From assembly GCA_027484125.1 (NCBI GenBank), contig JAIXUI010000160.1, positions 1-55,572 on the forward strand: a stretch of DNA of 55,572 bases. Reading direction: 5' to 3'. The notes beneath the pieces are model-generated. The model was not told the DNA's origin. It ran no database searches and saw only the letters and a list, made by a program, of their open reading frames with translations. Shown here piece after piece: positions 20,694-31,614 of the stretch (positions are counted from its first letter, which is position 1; each line of letters starts with the position of its first letter). A program made the position numbers and the translations under genes. The DNA comes from Bacteroidota bacterium (GTDB taxonomy: Bacteria; Bacteroidota; Bacteroidia; UBA7662; JAIXUI01).

Positions 20694-21248
20694 TTACTTA
20701 GTTTTGAAAGGCAAACCAAGCTCTTTTAAGAGCGCGAATGCTTCTTCGTCGGTTTTTGCAGATGTAACAAAGGTGATATCCATACCCTGAATTCGGTTCA
20801 CTTTATCAATATTGATCTCAGGGAAAATGATTTGTTCAGTTACTCCCAATGTGTAGTTACCGCGGCCATCAAAACCTTTAGGATTGATGCCCTTAAAATC
20901 ACGAACACGGGGGAGAGCAACTGCCACTAAACGATCAAGGAATTCATACATATTGGCTTTGCGCAAAGTTACGCGAACACCTATGGGCATGTTTTCCCTT
21001 AGTTTAAAGTTAGAAATAGCCTTTTTAGATTTAGTTGCTACTGCACGTTGTCCAGTGATGGAGGACATTTCGTTGATAGCGAATTCAATGAGTTTCTTAT
21101 CAGAAACAGCATCGCCTAAACCTTGGTTAATACAGATTTTCTCGAGACGAGGCACCTGCATTGGGCTTTTATAGTTGAATGCCTTTTGCAAATTAGGCAC
21201 AACTTCATTTTTGTATTTGTCTCTAAGACGTGTAGTTGTAGTTTCCAT
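20694..21248 (-). CDS. rplE: 50S ribosomal protein uL5
   Basis: 184 residues. A 5S rRNA-binding protein of the central protuberance. It contains [34 protein letters not shown] and [20 protein letters not shown]. The start overlaps the rplX stop by one base (TAATG). Confidence 0.99.
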   Translation of the reverse strand: METTTTRLRDKYKNEVVPNLQKAFNYKSPMQVPRLEKICINQGLGDAVSDKKLIEFAINEMSSITGQRAVATKSKKAISNFKLRENMPIGVRVTLRKANMYEFLDRLVAVALPRVRDFKGINPKGFDGRGNYTLGVTEQIIFPEINIDKVNRIQGMDITFVTSAKTDEEAFALLKELGLPFKTK

Positions 21249-21556
21249 TACTTGATCACCTCTCCGGTTTTCTTGGCGTAACGAACGATTTTGTTATCCA
21301 CTAGCTTACGACCCACGCGGGTAGCTTTCCCCCCAACTACGAGCATAAGCTTAGATAAATGAAGGGGAGCTTCCTTCTTAATAATACCACCCTGGGTGTT
21401 GTTGGCAGTTGGTTTTTGGTGTTTAGTAACCAAGTTAACGCCTTCAACGAGGGCACGCATTTCTTTTGGAAAGACTTGAATAATCTTGCCTTCACGGCCT
21501 TTATCATCTCCAGAGATGACTCTAACGAGATCGCCTTTTTTAAGTTTCAGTTTCAT
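21248..21556 (-). CDS. rplX: 50S ribosomal protein uL24
   Basis: 102 residues with an N-terminal KOW motif ([20 protein letters not shown]) that binds 23S rRNA early in assembly, followed by [23 protein letters not shown] at 21556 is preferred over an adjacent upstream GTG. Confidence 0.98.
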   Translation of the reverse strand: MKLKLKKGDLVRVISGDDKGREGKIIQVFPKEMRALVEGVNLVTKHQKPTANNTQGGIIKKEAPLHLSKLMLVVGGKATRVGRKLVDNKIVRYAKKTGEVIK

Positions 21557-21568
21557 CACTCAAACAGA

Positions 21569-21937
21569 TTAAAGCACCTCGGGTGCCAGTGAAACAATCT
21601 TCATAAACTGCTTCTCTCGAAGCTCACGAGCCACGGGACCGAAGATACGAGTACCACGAGGTTCATCATTGTTGTTGAGTAGGACTACAGCATTATCATC
21701 GAAGCGGATGTAAGAACCATCTTTACGACGAATTTCCTTGCGAGTACGTACTACCACTGCTTTAGAAACGGCACCTTTCTTAACATTGCCGGAAGGCATA
21801 GCAGCTTTAATAGAAACTACTACTTTATCACCAACAGACGCATAGCGTTTGCCGGAACCACCGAGAACACGGATGCACAATACTTCTTTTGCGCCACTGT
21901 TGTCTGCAACAGACATGCGCGATTCTTGTTGAATCAT
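21569..21937 (-). CDS. rplN: 50S ribosomal protein uL14
   Basis: 122 residues. It begins [19 protein letters not shown] and ends [12 protein letters not shown]. It forms part of an intersubunit bridge and is the docking site of silencing factor RsfS in other bacteria. It lies 2 bp after rpsQ. Confidence 0.99.
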   Translation of the reverse strand: MIQQESRMSVADNSGAKEVLCIRVLGGSGKRYASVGDKVVVSIKAAMPSGNVKKGAVSKAVVVRTRKEIRRKDGSYIRFDDNAVVLLNNNDEPRGTRIFGPVARELREKQFMKIVSLAPEVL

Positions 21938-21939
21938 CC

Positions 21940-22197
21940 TTATTTAGCCCTTTCTAAGATTTCTACCAGACGCCAACGCTTATTTTTACTCAAAGGACGG
22001 GTTTCCATGATTTTAACAAGGTCACCTACTTTGCACTGATTATCTTCATCATGAGCCATAAACTTTTTAGTTGACTTGATGAATTTGCCGTAAATCGGGT
22101 GCATCACCTTTCTTTCAACGGCTACGGTTATAGACTTCGTCATTTTGTTGCTGACGACGGTCCCAACCTTCTCTTTTCTAAATTTTCTAGTTTCCAT
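21940..22197 (-). CDS. rpsQ: 30S ribosomal protein uS17
   Basis: 85 residues, an OB-fold primary 16S-binding protein: [28 protein letters not shown] and [19 protein letters not shown] are recognisable. It lies 11 bp after rpmC. Confidence 0.99.
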   Translation of the reverse strand: METRKFRKEKVGTVVSNKMTKSITVAVERKVMHPIYGKFIKSTKKFMAHDEDNQCKVGDLVKIMETRPLSKNKRWRLVEILERAK

Positions 22198-22208
22198 TCG
22201 TTGAAAGA

Positions 22209-22403
22209 TTAGGCCTTCGACTTACGTGAAGAAAGTTCCGTTTTGAGTCTGGCGATAAGTTGACGAGTTTTAGCCATAGAAGATGGATCTTCTAGGGCAG
22301 CAACAGCATGACTGAGGCGCATCTTAACCAGATTAATTTTCTCCTCGCGGACTCGATCTGCAATCTCTGCTGAAGTGAGTCCTTTGATATCCTTGTATTT
22401 CAT
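22209..22403 (-). CDS. rpmC: 50S ribosomal protein uL29
   Basis: A 64-residue helical hairpin protein near the tunnel exit ([18 protein letters not shown], then [19 protein letters not shown]). ATG at 22403 is chosen; an ORF start at 22430 lies within rplP. The gap to rplP is 4 bp. Confidence 0.98.
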   Translation of the reverse strand: MKYKDIKGLTSAEIADRVREEKINLVKMRLSHAVAALEDPSSMAKTRQLIARLKTELSSRKSKA

Positions 22404-22407
22404 CGTC

Positions 22408-22833
22408 TTATACCTCTTCAACGTAGTCACGACGGACTACAAATTTTGTGCTAACGGGAAGTTTTTGAGCGGCAAGACGCATGGCTTCCTTAGCGACCGG
22501 CAAAGGTACACCATCTGCTTCAAATAACAAAGTACCAGGTTTAACAACGGCGACCCAATATTCGGGAGCACCCTTACCTTTACCCATACGAACCTCAGCA
22601 GGCTTCTTGGTAATTGGTTTATCAGGGAAGATACGAATCCAAACTTTTCCTTCCCTTTTCATATAACGAGTAACAGCGATACGAGCTGCTTCAATCTGGC
22701 GGCTAGTAATCCACTTGTGTTCAAGTGATTTCAGACCGAAAGAGCCAAAGTCAAGTGAGAAACCTCTACTGGCGAGGCCCTCATTACGACCTTTCTGGAC
22801 TTTTCTAAATTTTGTTCTTTTAGGTTGTAACAT
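22408..22833 (-). CDS. rplP: 50S ribosomal protein uL16
   Basis: 141 residues. A late-assembling protein at the A-site side of the peptidyl-transferase centre: [37 protein letters not shown] and [19 protein letters not shown] are intact. It lies 14 bp after rpsC. Confidence 0.99.
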   Translation of the reverse strand: MLQPKRTKFRKVQKGRNEGLASRGFSLDFGSFGLKSLEHKWITSRQIEAARIAVTRYMKREGKVWIRIFPDKPITKKPAEVRMGKGKGAPEYWVAVVKPGTLLFEADGVPLPVAKEAMRLAAQKLPVSTKFVVRRDYVEEV

Positions 22834-22847
22834 GGCTGTGAGCCTCC

Positions 22848-23654
22848 TTATTTTTTACCGCCGGTACGACGCTGACCACCATTTTGGCCATTGCCACCAC
22901 CTTTACGGTTACCACCTCTTGATTTATTTCTATCATCGCGACGGTCATTACGACGGTCATCGCCGCCACGGCCACCTGACATAGCAGGACCGCTGTATTT
23001 ACCCGCGATATTGGGAGAGAGGTCACGCTTACCAAATACTTCTCCTTTGCAGATCCACACTTTTACGCCGATTTTACCGTACACAGTTTGTGCTTCGGCC
23101 AAAGCGTAATCGATATCTGCGCGGAGAGTATGAAGCGGAATTCTACCGTCCTTATAACGTTCGGTACGTGCCATTTCAGCACCACCAAGACGACCTGAAC
23201 AAACAACCTTAATACCTTCTGCTTGAGAGCGCATAGTATTGGCAATCGCTAGTTTCATTGCACGACGGAATGAAACACGAGCTTGTAATTGTTTTGCGAT
23301 ACCCTCAGCTACTAGAAAAGCATCAAGCTCAGGCTTCTTAATCTCGAAAATGTTAATCTGAACGTCTTTACCAGTAAGCTTTTTAACTTCTTCTTTGATT
23401 TTATCAACTTCAGCACCACCCTTACCGATAACTATTCCTGGTCTGGATGTGTGAATTGTGATTATAATCCTCTTAAGGGTGCGTTCGATAACGATTTTAG
23501 AGATACCGCCGTTAGTGATACGAGCATTAAGATATTTTCTGATACGCTCATCTTCGATCAGCTTGTCGGCATAACGGTTACCACCATACCAATTGGATTC
23601 CCATCCACGGATGATACCAAGCCTTAAACCTATTGGGTTAACTTTTTGTCCCAT
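22848..23654 (-). CDS. rpsC: 30S ribosomal protein uS3 with a Gly/Arg-rich tail
   Basis: 268 residues. The N-terminal KH domain has the GxxG loop in [10 protein letters not shown] (75-84) and lines the mRNA entry tunnel. The C-terminal domain ends near residue 220. Residues about 221-268 form a low-complexity tail of Gly, Arg, Asp, Asn and Lys, making the protein about 35 residues longer than the E. coli form (233). The tail is probably disordered and RNA-binding. Confidence 0.98.
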   Translation of the reverse strand: MGQKVNPIGLRLGIIRGWESNWYGGNRYADKLIEDERIRKYLNARITNGGISKIVIERTLKRIIITIHTSRPGIVIGKGGAEVDKIKEEVKKLTGKDVQINIFEIKKPELDAFLVAEGIAKQLQARVSFRRAMKLAIANTMRSQAEGIKVVCSGRLGGAEMARTERYKDGRIPLHTLRADIDYALAEAQTVYGKIGVKVWICKGEVFGKRDLSPNIAGKYSGPAMSGGRGGDDRRNDRRDDRNKSRGGNRKGGGNGQNGGQRRTGGKK

Positions 23655-23663
23655 TGTATGATC

Positions 23664-24017
23664 TTATTCAGCTGAATTTTTACTGTCGAGGATGAGAGTG
23701 ATGTGGTTAGAACGCTTGCGAATGCGGTGCATACGTCCTTGCGGAGCAGGCTTAATACGCTTAATCATTCTACCACCATCAACAAAAATCGTTTTCACAT
23801 AAAGCTTCGCATCCTCGATACGTTGCTCAGGGTTAGCAGCTTGCCAATTACTAATGGCCGAGCGAAGGAGCTTTTCAATGTTGTACGAAGAGCTCTGGGT
23901 ATGATGCTTGAGGATATAGAGTGCTTTTTCAGCCTCCATACCACGGATGAGGTCAGCAACAAGGCGGGCCTTACGTGGAGGCACCGGACAGTTGCGCAAA
24001 ATTGCTTTGGCTTCCAT
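23664..24017 (-). CDS. rplV: 50S ribosomal protein uL22
   Basis: 117 residues. The N-terminal CPVPPRKARLVADLIRGM and the C-terminal hairpin segment KRIKPAPQGRMHRIRKRSNH, which reaches into the exit tunnel (macrolide-site loop), are intact. It lies between rpsS and rpsC. Confidence 0.99.
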   Translation of the reverse strand: MEAKAILRNCPVPPRKARLVADLIRGMEAEKALYILKHHTQSSSYNIEKLLRSAISNWQAANPEQRIEDAKLYVKTIFVDGGRMIKRIKPAPQGRMHRIRKRSNHITLILDSKNSAE

Positions 24018-24027
24018 TTTTCCTTAA

Positions 24028-24306
24028 TTAACGCTTTCCTTTATCCTTCTTGGCAACGTGCCCACGGAAGTTACGCGTGGGGGAGAACTCCCCTAGTTTG
24101 TGACCTACCATATTTTCGGTGACATACACCGGAATGAACTTGTTTCCGTTGTGAACCGCAACTGTGTGGCCCACGAAATCGGGTGTGATCATGGATCTTC
24201 TCGACCAGGTTTTGATCACAGTTTTCTTTACGCCCTCATTCATCGCCAACACCTTTTTCTCCAGGTGGAGGTCGACGAAAGGACCTTTTTTAAGCGAACG
24301 CGCCAT
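24028..24306 (-). CDS. rpsS: 30S ribosomal protein uS19
   Basis: 92 residues. Head protein with [34 protein letters not shown] and [15 protein letters not shown]. It lies 2 bp after rplB. Confidence 0.99.
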   Translation of the reverse strand: MARSLKKGPFVDLHLEKKVLAMNEGVKKTVIKTWSRRSMITPDFVGHTVAVHNGNKFIPVYVTENMVGHKLGEFSPTRNFRGHVAKKDKGKR

Positions 24307-24308
24307 GT

Positions 24309-25133
24309 TTATCCTTTTCTAGTCTTGACGATGAACTTATTAGAAGCTTTCTTCTTACTACGGGTTTTGTAACCTTTAGAAAGAAGACCTTTACGAGAGC
24401 GTGGATGACCTCCGGAAGCACGACCTTCACCACCACCCATGGGGTGATCTACAGGGTTCATTGCAACACCACGTACACGTGGACGGCGGCCCAACCAGCG
24501 AGAACGTCCAGCTTTACCACTTCTAACCAAAAGATGGTCAGGATTAGAGGCTGAACCGACAGTTGCCATACAAGTCAATAAAACCATTCTGGTTTCACCA
24601 CTAGGCAACTTGATTGTTGCGTACTTACCATCACGAGCAAGGAGTTGACCATAAGATCCGGCTGTACGTGCTAGCATACCGCCTTTACCTGGATATAGCT
24701 CAATGTTATGAATTGTAGTACCCAATGGAATCTCACTGAGGTAAAGTGTATTTCCAATTTCTGGAGCAACTCCTTTACCGGAAATAATTTTTTGACCTAC
24801 TTTAATTCCGTTTGGTGCGAGGATATAACGCTTTTCGCCGTCTGCATAAACCACGAGAGCAATAAATGCAGTGCGATTTGGGTCATACTCAACCGTAGAA
24901 ACGGTTGCAGGAATATTGTGCTTATTACGCTTGAAATCGATAATACGATACTGGCGCTTGTGACCACCACCGATGTAGCGCATGGTCATTTTACCAGTAT
25001 TGTTACGGCCACCTGACTTCTTAATAGAAGTTACAAGAGACTTTTCAGGCGTATTGGTGGTAATCTCCGCATAAGCGTTGGCCACCTTGAATCTAGTGCC
25101 CGGTGTTATCGGGCGGAATCTTTTAACTGCCAT
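24309..25133 (-). CDS. rplB: 50S ribosomal protein uL2
   Basis: 274 residues. The largest core protein near the peptidyl-transferase centre. It has the RNA-binding SH3/OB part ([20 protein letters not shown]) and the conserved C-terminal [20 protein letters not shown], whose histidine is required for activity in other bacteria. Confidence 0.99.
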   Translation of the reverse strand: MAVKRFRPITPGTRFKVANAYAEITTNTPEKSLVTSIKKSGGRNNTGKMTMRYIGGGHKRQYRIIDFKRNKHNIPATVSTVEYDPNRTAFIALVVYADGEKRYILAPNGIKVGQKIISGKGVAPEIGNTLYLSEIPLGTTIHNIELYPGKGGMLARTAGSYGQLLARDGKYATIKLPSGETRMVLLTCMATVGSASNPDHLLVRSGKAGRSRWLGRRPRVRGVAMNPVDHPMGGGEGRASGGHPRSRKGLLSKGYKTRSKKKASNKFIVKTRKG

Positions 25134-25142
25134 TTTCTCTTA

Positions 25143-25433
25143 TTATACGGTTCCGTAAAAATCAATTTTATCACCATCTTTCAGGGTAACAACCGCTTTC
25201 TTGTAGCGAGTAGTTTTTCCACTTACATAACCTCTCTTGGTGTAGCGAGATTTTGCTTTTCCAGGATAAATCATGGTATTAACAGCGACAACTTTAACGC
25301 CATAAAGCGTTTCGATAGCTGATTTTATCTCCTCTTTGGTAGCCGTAGGGCTTACACGAAAAGCGAATTTATTCAGCTTTTCACCCAACATGGTGTACTT
25401 CTCGGTAATAACCGGTTTCTTCAGAATATCCAT
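25143..25433 (-). CDS. rplW: 50S ribosomal protein uL23
   Basis: 96 residues. Tunnel-exit protein that docks trigger factor and SRP. It is recognised by KKPVITEKYTMLGE, NKFAFRVSPTATKEEIKSAI and GKAKSRYTKRGYVSGKTTRY. It lies 3 bp after rplD. Confidence 0.98.
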   Translation of the reverse strand: MDILKKPVITEKYTMLGEKLNKFAFRVSPTATKEEIKSAIETLYGVKVVAVNTMIYPGKAKSRYTKRGYVSGKTTRYKKAVVTLKDGDKIDFYGTV

Positions 25434-25436
25434 GAC

Positions 25437-26066
25437 TTACTTGTTAAGGGTTTCGTTGATGGTGTTAATTGCGGCTGTTGAAACTAAAATAGCAGCGGCA
25501 TTAACTACATCATAAGTATTGATGTCGGTAGCACGAACAACTTTAGTTTTTTGGATATTTCTAGCAGAGAGCACGATGTTCTTATCCAAGCTGTTAGTTA
25601 CCATTAACACACGCTTACCTTCAATCTTCAGAGCCTTCATGAGGTCAACGAAGTTTTTAGTTTTGTGATCAGCGAAACTTGCGTCTTCAACTACGATAAC
25701 CGCGTTACCTTGAGCTTTATAAGTAAGAGCTGACTTACGAGCGAGTGATTTAAGCTTTTTATTCAACTTAAATCCGTAATCACGAGGGCGTGGGCCAAAA
25801 ACACGAGCACCACCACGATACTGAGGGTTATTAATATCCCCTGCACGAGCTCCACCGGTACCTTTTTGTTTTTTCAACTTACGAGTAGAACCAGACATTT
25901 CGCTGCGTTCTTTCGCTTTATGGGTACCTTGACGCTGGTTAGCGAGATACTGTTTTACATCTAAGTAGATGGCGTGGTCATTTGGTTCAATACCAAACAC
26001 CTCTGTGGGGAGGGTAACAGACTGCGAAGTTGCTTTACCCTGGAGGTTGTAAACAGACAGTTGCAT
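25437..26066 (-). CDS. rplD: 50S ribosomal protein uL4
   Basis: 209 residues. Its central extended loop ([18 protein letters not shown]...) reaches the exit tunnel. The globular C-terminus contains [12 protein letters not shown] and [11 protein letters not shown]. In E. coli uL4 represses its operon by acting on a leader, but no leader space exists here, so that control is unlikely. Confidence 0.99.
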   Translation of the reverse strand: MQLSVYNLQGKATSQSVTLPTEVFGIEPNDHAIYLDVKQYLANQRQGTHKAKERSEMSGSTRKLKKQKGTGGARAGDINNPQYRGGARVFGPRPRDYGFKLNKKLKSLARKSALTYKAQGNAVIVVEDASFADHKTKNFVDLMKALKIEGKRVLMVTNSLDKNIVLSARNIQKTKVVRATDINTYDVVNAAAILVSTAAINTINETLNK

Positions 26067-26069
26067 ACC

Positions 26070-26687
26070 TTATTTCTCCACGATTACAAATGAACCCTTA
26101 GGACCGGGAACAGATCCTTTAACTACTAAAAGGTTTTGCTCAGGAAATACCTTAAGTACTTCTAGGTTTTGCGCTTTTCTATTTACTCCACCAGTACGAC
26201 CAGCCATTCGCATGCCTTTGAAAACTCGAGAAGGAAAAGAAGAAGCACCTAACGAACCAGGAGCACGGAGACGGTTGTGCTGACCGTGGGTTTGCCCACC
26301 AACACCACTGAAACCGTGACGCTTAACAACGCCCTGAAAACCTTTACCCTTGGTTACCCCTTGAACATCAACAAAGTCACCTTCGCTGAAAATTTCTACT
26401 GTAACGGTATCACCAAGATTGTACTCAGCTTCAAAGGTTTCGAATTCTTTGAGCTTACGTTTAGGCGAAGAACCCGCCTTTTTGAAGTGTCCGAGCATGC
26501 TTTGGGTGGTGTTTTTTTCTTTCTTATCACCAAAAGCAAGCTGGTAGGCAGCATAACCGTCTTTTTCAACGGTTTTAACTTGCGTAATAACGCAAGGACC
26601 AGCTTCCAAAACTGTGCATGGCACATTTTTGCCCTCAGCACTGAAAATGCTGGTCATTCCTACTTTTTTACCAATTATTCCTGACAT
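26070..26687 (-). CDS. rplC: 50S ribosomal protein uL3
   Basis: 205 residues. It begins [19 protein letters not shown] and carries [15 protein letters not shown]-like and [20 protein letters not shown] segments near the peptidyl-transferase centre. It lies 4 bp after rpsJ. Confidence 0.99.
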   Translation of the reverse strand: MSGIIGKKVGMTSIFSAEGKNVPCTVLEAGPCVITQVKTVEKDGYAAYQLAFGDKKEKNTTQSMLGHFKKAGSSPKRKLKEFETFEAEYNLGDTVTVEIFSEGDFVDVQGVTKGKGFQGVVKRHGFSGVGGQTHGQHNRLRAPGSLGASSFPSRVFKGMRMAGRTGGVNRKAQNLEVLKVFPEQNLLVVKGSVPGPKGSFVIVEK

Positions 26688-26691
26688 TGAA

Positions 26692-26997
26692 TCAGACTTT
26701 TATCTCTACGTCTACGCCGCTAGGCAGTTCGAGTTTCATTAAAGCATCTACCGTCTTCGAAGAAGAGCTGTAGATGTCGAGAAGGCGCTTGTACGAGCAA
26801 AGCTGGAATTGCTCACGCGCTTTCTTATTTACGTGTGGGGAACGAAGAACTGTGAAGATTCTCTTTTGAGTAGGCAATGGAATGGGACCACTAACTACAG
26901 CACCAGTGAGTTTCACGGTCTTTACAATTTTATCAGCACTCTTGTCAACCAGGTTGTGGTCGTAAGACTTGAGTTTAATGCGGATTCTGTGACTCAT
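26692..26997 (-). CDS. rpsJ: 30S ribosomal protein uS10
   Basis: 101 residues. It contains [40 protein letters not shown] and [19 protein letters not shown]. In E. coli it also acts as NusE in antitermination. It directly follows fusA (5-bp gap), with no tuf gene between them. Confidence 0.99.
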   Translation of the reverse strand: MSHRIRIKLKSYDHNLVDKSADKIVKTVKLTGAVVSGPIPLPTQKRIFTVLRSPHVNKKAREQFQLCSYKRLLDIYSSSSKTVDALMKLELPSGVDVEIKV

Positions 26998-27002
26998 GAC
27001 TA

Positions 27003-29132
27003 TTAATCTTTTTCTGCTTTTGCTTTGCTGTGTTTAGCCAATACCTCGTCAGAGATGTTCTTCGGAGCTTCGGCATAATGAGAGAATTCCATGGTAGAAG
27101 TTGCACGACCAGAGGTAAGCGTACGAAGTACAGTTACATAGCCAAACATTTCACCAAGTGGAACAAGAGCCTTGATGACCTGAGCACCACCGCGAGTATC
27201 CATACCTTGGAGTTGGCCACGGCGTTTGTTAAGGTCACCCATTACATCTCCCATGTACTCATCAGGCGTGATAACTTCCACTTTCATGATGGGTTCGAGG
27301 AGGATTGGAGCAGCTTTGCGGCAAGCCTCACGGAATGCGGCACGTGCAGCGATTTCGAAAGAGAGTGAGTCAGAGTCAACTGGGTGGAAAGAGCCATCAA
27401 AGAGGCGTACTTTCAGACCAGTAACTGGGAATCCTGCAAGTACACCATTGGAAAGCGCAGACTGGAAACCTTTTTCAACAGCTGGGATATATTCACGTGG
27501 AACAGCACCACCAACGATTTCGTTTACGAAAGTAAGACCTTCCTGACCTTCATCCTGTGGCATAATTTCAACTTGGATATCCGCGAATTTACCACGACCA
27601 CCAGTTTGTTTTTTGTATGTCTCACGGTGAGTAACCGGGCGAGTGATTGCTTCTTTGTAAGCAACCTGAGGAGCACCTTGATTACACTCTACTTTGAATT
27701 CACGACGCAGACGGTCAACGATGATTTCAAGGTGAAGCTCACCCATACCAGAGATAACCGTTTGACCTGTTTCTTCGTCAGTATGAACTTTGAAAGTTGG
27801 ATCTTCTTCTGAAAGTTTCGCTAGCGCGTTACCCAGTTTATCAGAGTCAGCTTGAGTTTTAGGTTCAATAGCGAGACCGATAACTGGATCTGGGAAGTCC
27901 ATAGCTTCGAGAATGATTGGAGCTTTCTCGTCGCAAAGGGTATCACCCGTTTTGATGTCTTTGAAACCAACAGCAGCACAAATGTCACCAGCTTCTACAA
28001 CCTCAATTGACTTACGATCGTTAGCGTGCATCTGGAAGAGACGAGAAATACGTTCTTTTTCCATCATGATACCACGATCAGCATCGGAGCGAACTTTCAT
28101 TACGTAAGAGCCGGCTTCGAGACGACCTGAGTACACGCGGAAATAAACCAGACGACCTACGAATGGGTCGGTAGCTACTTTAAAAGCGAGTGCACAGAAA
28201 GGCTCATCTACAGATGGCTTACGAGTGATAGGCGCGTCAGTTTTGGGGTCGGTACCAGAAACAACTTCCTTATCGGTTGGAGCAGGAAGAAATGCACAAA
28301 CTGCATCAAGAACTGCCTGAACACCTTTGTTTTTGAAAGCTGATCCGCACATCATGGGAACGAACTCTCCATTGATTACAGCGGCACGAATAGCGGTTCT
28401 CATTTCCGCATCGGTGATGCTATCCGGATCGTCGAAGAATTTTTCAAGGAGCGCATCATCGTATGAAGCACAAGCTTCAACGAGGATTTGACGATACTCA
28501 TTAACGGTTTCAACCAAATCAGCCGGTATAGGGACTTCGGTGAAAGTCATTCCTTTAGAAGACTCGTCCCAAATCATGGCTTTGTTAGTGATGAGGTCAA
28601 CTACCCCTTTGAAATGTTCTTCAGCACCGATAGGGATTTGAAGAGGGATAGCCGTTGAGCCCAACATTTCTTTTACCTGCTTACAAACCTCAAAGAAGTC
28701 AGCACCTTGGCGGTCCATTTTATTAACGAATCCAAGGCGTGGAACGTTATAGTTATTAGCGAGGCGCCAGTTTGTTTCAGACTGAGGCTCAACACCATCT
28801 ACAGCAGAGAAAAGGAATACTAGACCATCAAGAATACGAAGGGAGCGATTTACTTCAACAGTAAAATCCACGTGCCCTGGGGTGTCGATGATGTTGATTG
28901 CGTATTCTTCATTATGCCATTTCCAAGCGGTTTTAGTAGCAGCAGAAGTGATGGTAATACCACGTTCTTGCTCCTGAACCATCCAGTCCATGGTAGCTGC
29001 ACCGTCGTGTACTTCCCCGATTTTATGGGTCATACCGGTGTAGTAAAGAATACGTTCGGTTGTGGTGGTTTTGCCAGCATCGATGTGAGCGGCAATACCA
29101 ATATTACGGGTGTATTTAAGATCGCGTGCCAT
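27003..29132 (-). CDS. fusA: Elongation factor G
   Basis: A 709-residue translocation GTPase. G-domain motifs: AHIDAGKT (15-22), the RGITI switch I (57-61), DTPGH (83-87) and NKMD (137-140). Domains II to V follow, including the domain [14 protein letters not shown] and [10 protein letters not shown] regions. It lies between rpsG (5 bp) and rpsJ. Confidence 0.99.
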   Translation of the reverse strand: MARDLKYTRNIGIAAHIDAGKTTTTERILYYTGMTHKIGEVHDGAATMDWMVQEQERGITITSAATKTAWKWHNEEYAINIIDTPGHVDFTVEVNRSLRILDGLVFLFSAVDGVEPQSETNWRLANNYNVPRLGFVNKMDRQGADFFEVCKQVKEMLGSTAIPLQIPIGAEEHFKGVVDLITNKAMIWDESSKGMTFTEVPIPADLVETVNEYRQILVEACASYDDALLEKFFDDPDSITDAEMRTAIRAAVINGEFVPMMCGSAFKNKGVQAVLDAVCAFLPAPTDKEVVSGTDPKTDAPITRKPSVDEPFCALAFKVATDPFVGRLVYFRVYSGRLEAGSYVMKVRSDADRGIMMEKERISRLFQMHANDRKSIEVVEAGDICAAVGFKDIKTGDTLCDEKAPIILEAMDFPDPVIGLAIEPKTQADSDKLGNALAKLSEEDPTFKVHTDEETGQTVISGMGELHLEIIVDRLRREFKVECNQGAPQVAYKEAITRPVTHRETYKKQTGGRGKFADIQVEIMPQDEGQEGLTFVNEIVGGAVPREYIPAVEKGFQSALSNGVLAGFPVTGLKVRLFDGSFHPVDSDSLSFEIAARAAFREACRKAAPILLEPIMKVEVITPDEYMGDVMGDLNKRRGQLQGMDTRGGAQVIKALVPLGEMFGYVTVLRTLTSGRATSTMEFSHYAEAPKNISDEVLAKHSKAKAEKD

Positions 29133-29137
29133 TGTTA

Positions 29138-29605
29138 TTAGAAGCGGAAGTGCGAGAAGGCTTTATTAGCTTCAGCCATTTTGTAAGTATCTTCTTTCTT
29201 CTTTACTGCAGCACCTTCACCTTTGGAGGCGGCAATAACTTCAGCAGCGAGTTTATCCCGCATTGTTTTTTCGTTACGCTTGCGAGCATAACCGATTAAC
29301 CAACGGAACCCCAAAGCAACCTTACGTGCTGGGTTAACTTCAGTTGGAACCTGGAAAGTAGCACCACCTACACGGCGGCTGCGTACTTCAACGGAGGGCA
29401 TAACATTTCCGAGCGCCCTACGCCATACTTCGTGGCCACTTTCACCTGTTTTCTTTTCTACGATTTCTAAAGCTTCGTAGAAAATTTTCATAGCAGTACT
29501 TTTCTTACCGCTGTACATCATGGTGTTGATGAACTTAGTCACCATGGTGTCATGAAAACGAGGATCAGGAGCGATTTCCCTTTTCTTGGTACTTGATTTT
29601 CTCAT
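29138..29605 (-). CDS. rpsG: 30S ribosomal protein uS7
   Basis: 155 residues. Primary head-assembly protein: [36 protein letters not shown] and [20 protein letters not shown] are typical. It follows rpsL by 12 bp. Confidence 0.99.
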   Translation of the reverse strand: MRKSSTKKREIAPDPRFHDTMVTKFINTMMYSGKKSTAMKIFYEALEIVEKKTGESGHEVWRRALGNVMPSVEVRSRRVGGATFQVPTEVNPARKVALGFRWLIGYARKRNEKTMRDKLAAEVIAASKGEGAAVKKKEDTYKMAEANKAFSHFRF

Positions 29606-29617
29606 GGTTAGGAGAGA

Positions 29618-30025
29618 TTATTTCTTTTTAGCGCCGCCTTTTGCTGGAGGAGCAGCTTGTTTAGCTTTCGCACCATACTTGGAGCGAGCTTGTTTACGGC
29701 CATTAACGCCAGCGGTGTCGAGTGCACCACGGATGATGTGGTAACGTACACCTGGAAGATCTTTAACACGACCACCACGGATAAGCACGATACTGTGCTC
29801 TTGAAGGTTGTGACCTTCACCCGGAATGTAAGCGTTGACTTCCTTTTGGTTAGTTAAACGAACCCTTGCAACCTTTCTCATTGCTGAGTTTGGTTTTTTA
29901 GGAGTAGTGGTGTACACACGGGTACACACGCCCCGACGCTGGGGGCAGGCATCTAAAGCCGGAGACTTACTTTTGTAAGGCTTGTTTTCACGGCCGATGC
30001 GGACTAGTTGTTGTATGGTAGGCAT
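29618..30025 (-). CDS. rpsL: 30S ribosomal protein uS12
   Basis: 135 residues, first gene of the cluster. The decoding-centre loops [20 protein letters not shown] and [19 protein letters not shown] carry wild-type lysines at the positions where streptomycin-resistance changes occur. A short Ala/Pro/Gly/Lys tail ends the protein. Confidence 0.99.
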   Translation of the reverse strand: MPTIQQLVRIGRENKPYKSKSPALDACPQRRGVCTRVYTTTPKKPNSAMRKVARVRLTNQKEVNAYIPGEGHNLQEHSIVLIRGGRVKDLPGVRYHIIRGALDTAGVNGRKQARSKYGAKAKQAAPPAKGGAKKK

Positions 30026-30075
30026 ACCTTCTCGCGGTTTTCCTTTGCTTTTTTACCCCTTTATCAGAGGGACTG

Positions 30076-30106
30076 CAAAAGTAGAGAATAATTTTTCCGC
30101 GAACAA
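30076..30106 (-). promoter_or_regulatory. Putative promoter of the ribosomal cluster (rpsL)
   Basis: Minus strand: TTG (30104-30106), a 20-nt spacer, and TACTTTTG (30076-30083), matching TAnnTTTG. Transcription would start near 30069, about 44 nt before the rpsL ATG. It is the only clear promoter seen ahead of the 17-kb cluster. Confidence 0.7.
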
Positions 30107-30141
30107 GCTGATTTTCAGAAATTGTTTGTATATAAATGAGT

Positions 30142-31614
30142 TCAGAGCTCAGACGGGCAGCTTACCCAAAGAAAACTTGCGTCATCACTCAATTTATTTA
30201 CTTCCAATTGCTCCATAAATTCTTGTAGGCAATCAGGAGAAGGTCCTTTTTGCTGATGTGATTGTAAAATAAACCGATCAAGTTCATCTTCTCCTATTAA
30301 TGCATTAGACTTCATAGATCTGGCTTCTGCCCAACCATCAGTAGGAATCATAATAAAGTCTCCGGGGTGAAGCGATAGTTCCATGCATTCATAGCTAGCC
30401 TGATAAGTAAGCCCTAACAGCGTTCCTTGAAGCGGCATTCTATGAATTTCGTTTAAGTTTCCTTTACGTGGTAAAAGGCCCGCGTTAACTAACTGAATTT
30501 TATTTCCATCAGGCATTATTCTCAACAGACATAAAGTGGTAAACACCTCGGCAAGTTGCAAGTCTCGGCAAACAGAGAGGTTTAGCTGCTCCATGAGGTT
30601 AACTAGATTAAAAGAAGAAGATAATTGAGCTGCATGTGCTTTTACCAACGTTCTTAAGTAAGCTAGATAGCCCATAGAGACAAACCATGCTCCCCAAAGT
30701 TTACCCATAACATCTCCTATTGCCATTAAACACGACCCGTCGGGAAGCCAGAATTGGTCAATAAAATCACCGCCCGCCAGACCGCCATAGGACTGACTCA
30801 TTCCTGCAATTCTTAGCGCACCAACATGGGTGTCGAAATGACTATTTTGGAGAATGGTCGTTTTCTTTACAGCTTTCTGAAATTCCTCTTGAATTTCGGT
30901 TTGAAGTAAAGGTTTAAAAGCTAAAAAAGCTTCGAGTGTATGCCCAAGTTGCGAAATAGGTATTGGACTGGCTCCTGGAAGCAGAAATGTATCATTTTCT
31001 AATTCAATTTTTAACCGAATTGTATTGAACACTGATTTCTCGGCAGGCTTAAGCAATTGCGGATTAAAGCCGGAGGCCTTGTAAACAACTGCATCTGGTA
31101 ATAAACCGGCGGGTAATTGGGTAAAGGTGTGAAGAAGTTGACTTGTTTGGAAAAGACAACCTTCCTCTTCAGTTAGATTCCAAAGATGGAAACCAGAAGC
31201 AGCTTTTTTCAGAGCATCTGCACCATCGCTCCAAGCAATTGGTCTGAGCCAAGCTTTAATTTTTGCCGTAAGTAGGGAAGGCTCTACGGGCTTTACCAAA
31301 AAGTCTCTAGCGCCAGCTTCAAGGGATTCGAGCCAAGTATCTTGTTCGTGAATACTTGATAGAAATATAAAAGGAATGTCGCGAAGACCTGGCATTGCTT
31401 TAAGCCGATCTAAAAGTTCTCGGCCAGACATTGCGGGCATTTCCATGTCAGAAAGTACAAGGTCAATGCGTTGTCGTTGAAGAATTTCAAGTGCTTCGGT
31501 AGCGGAAGCGCATACTTCAACCGCGACAATATTACGCAACAGGTGTTTGATAACCTTGAGGGTAACAGCATCATCGTCCACAGCTAGTACTGTGAGATGA
31601 GCAAAATGTTGCAT
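30142..31614 (-). CDS. Response regulator with PP2C (SpoIIE/RsbU-type) phosphatase output
   Basis: 490 residues. The N-terminal receiver domain (about 6-118) has the acidic pocket DDD (13-15), the phosphoacceptor D56 in LVLSDMEMP and K108 in FLVKPVE. A middle segment (about 125-250) has no clear domain. The C-terminal PP2C domain has GGDFIDQF, AIGDVMGKLWGAW and MIPTDGWAEARS, keeping the metal-binding Asp residues. Known relatives dephosphorylate a STAS anti-anti-sigma protein when their receiver is phosphorylated. The adjacent upstream gene is a STAS protein whose stop overlaps this start by one base, so it is the likely substrate. No serine kinase (RsbW-like) is next to them. Confidence 0.9.
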   Translation of the reverse strand: MQHFAHLTVLAVDDDAVTLKVIKHLLRNIVAVEVCASATEALEILQRQRIDLVLSDMEMPAMSGRELLDRLKAMPGLRDIPFIFLSSIHEQDTWLESLEAGARDFLVKPVEPSLLTAKIKAWLRPIAWSDGADALKKAASGFHLWNLTEEEGCLFQTSQLLHTFTQLPAGLLPDAVVYKASGFNPQLLKPAEKSVFNTIRLKIELENDTFLLPGASPIPISQLGHTLEAFLAFKPLLQTEIQEEFQKAVKKTTILQNSHFDTHVGALRIAGMSQSYGGLAGGDFIDQFWLPDGSCLMAIGDVMGKLWGAWFVSMGYLAYLRTLVKAHAAQLSSSFNLVNLMEQLNLSVCRDLQLAEVFTTLCLLRIMPDGNKIQLVNAGLLPRKGNLNEIHRMPLQGTLLGLTYQASYECMELSLHPGDFIMIPTDGWAEARSMKSNALIGEDELDRFILQSHQQKGPSPDCLQEFMEQLEVNKLSDDASFLWVSCPSEL

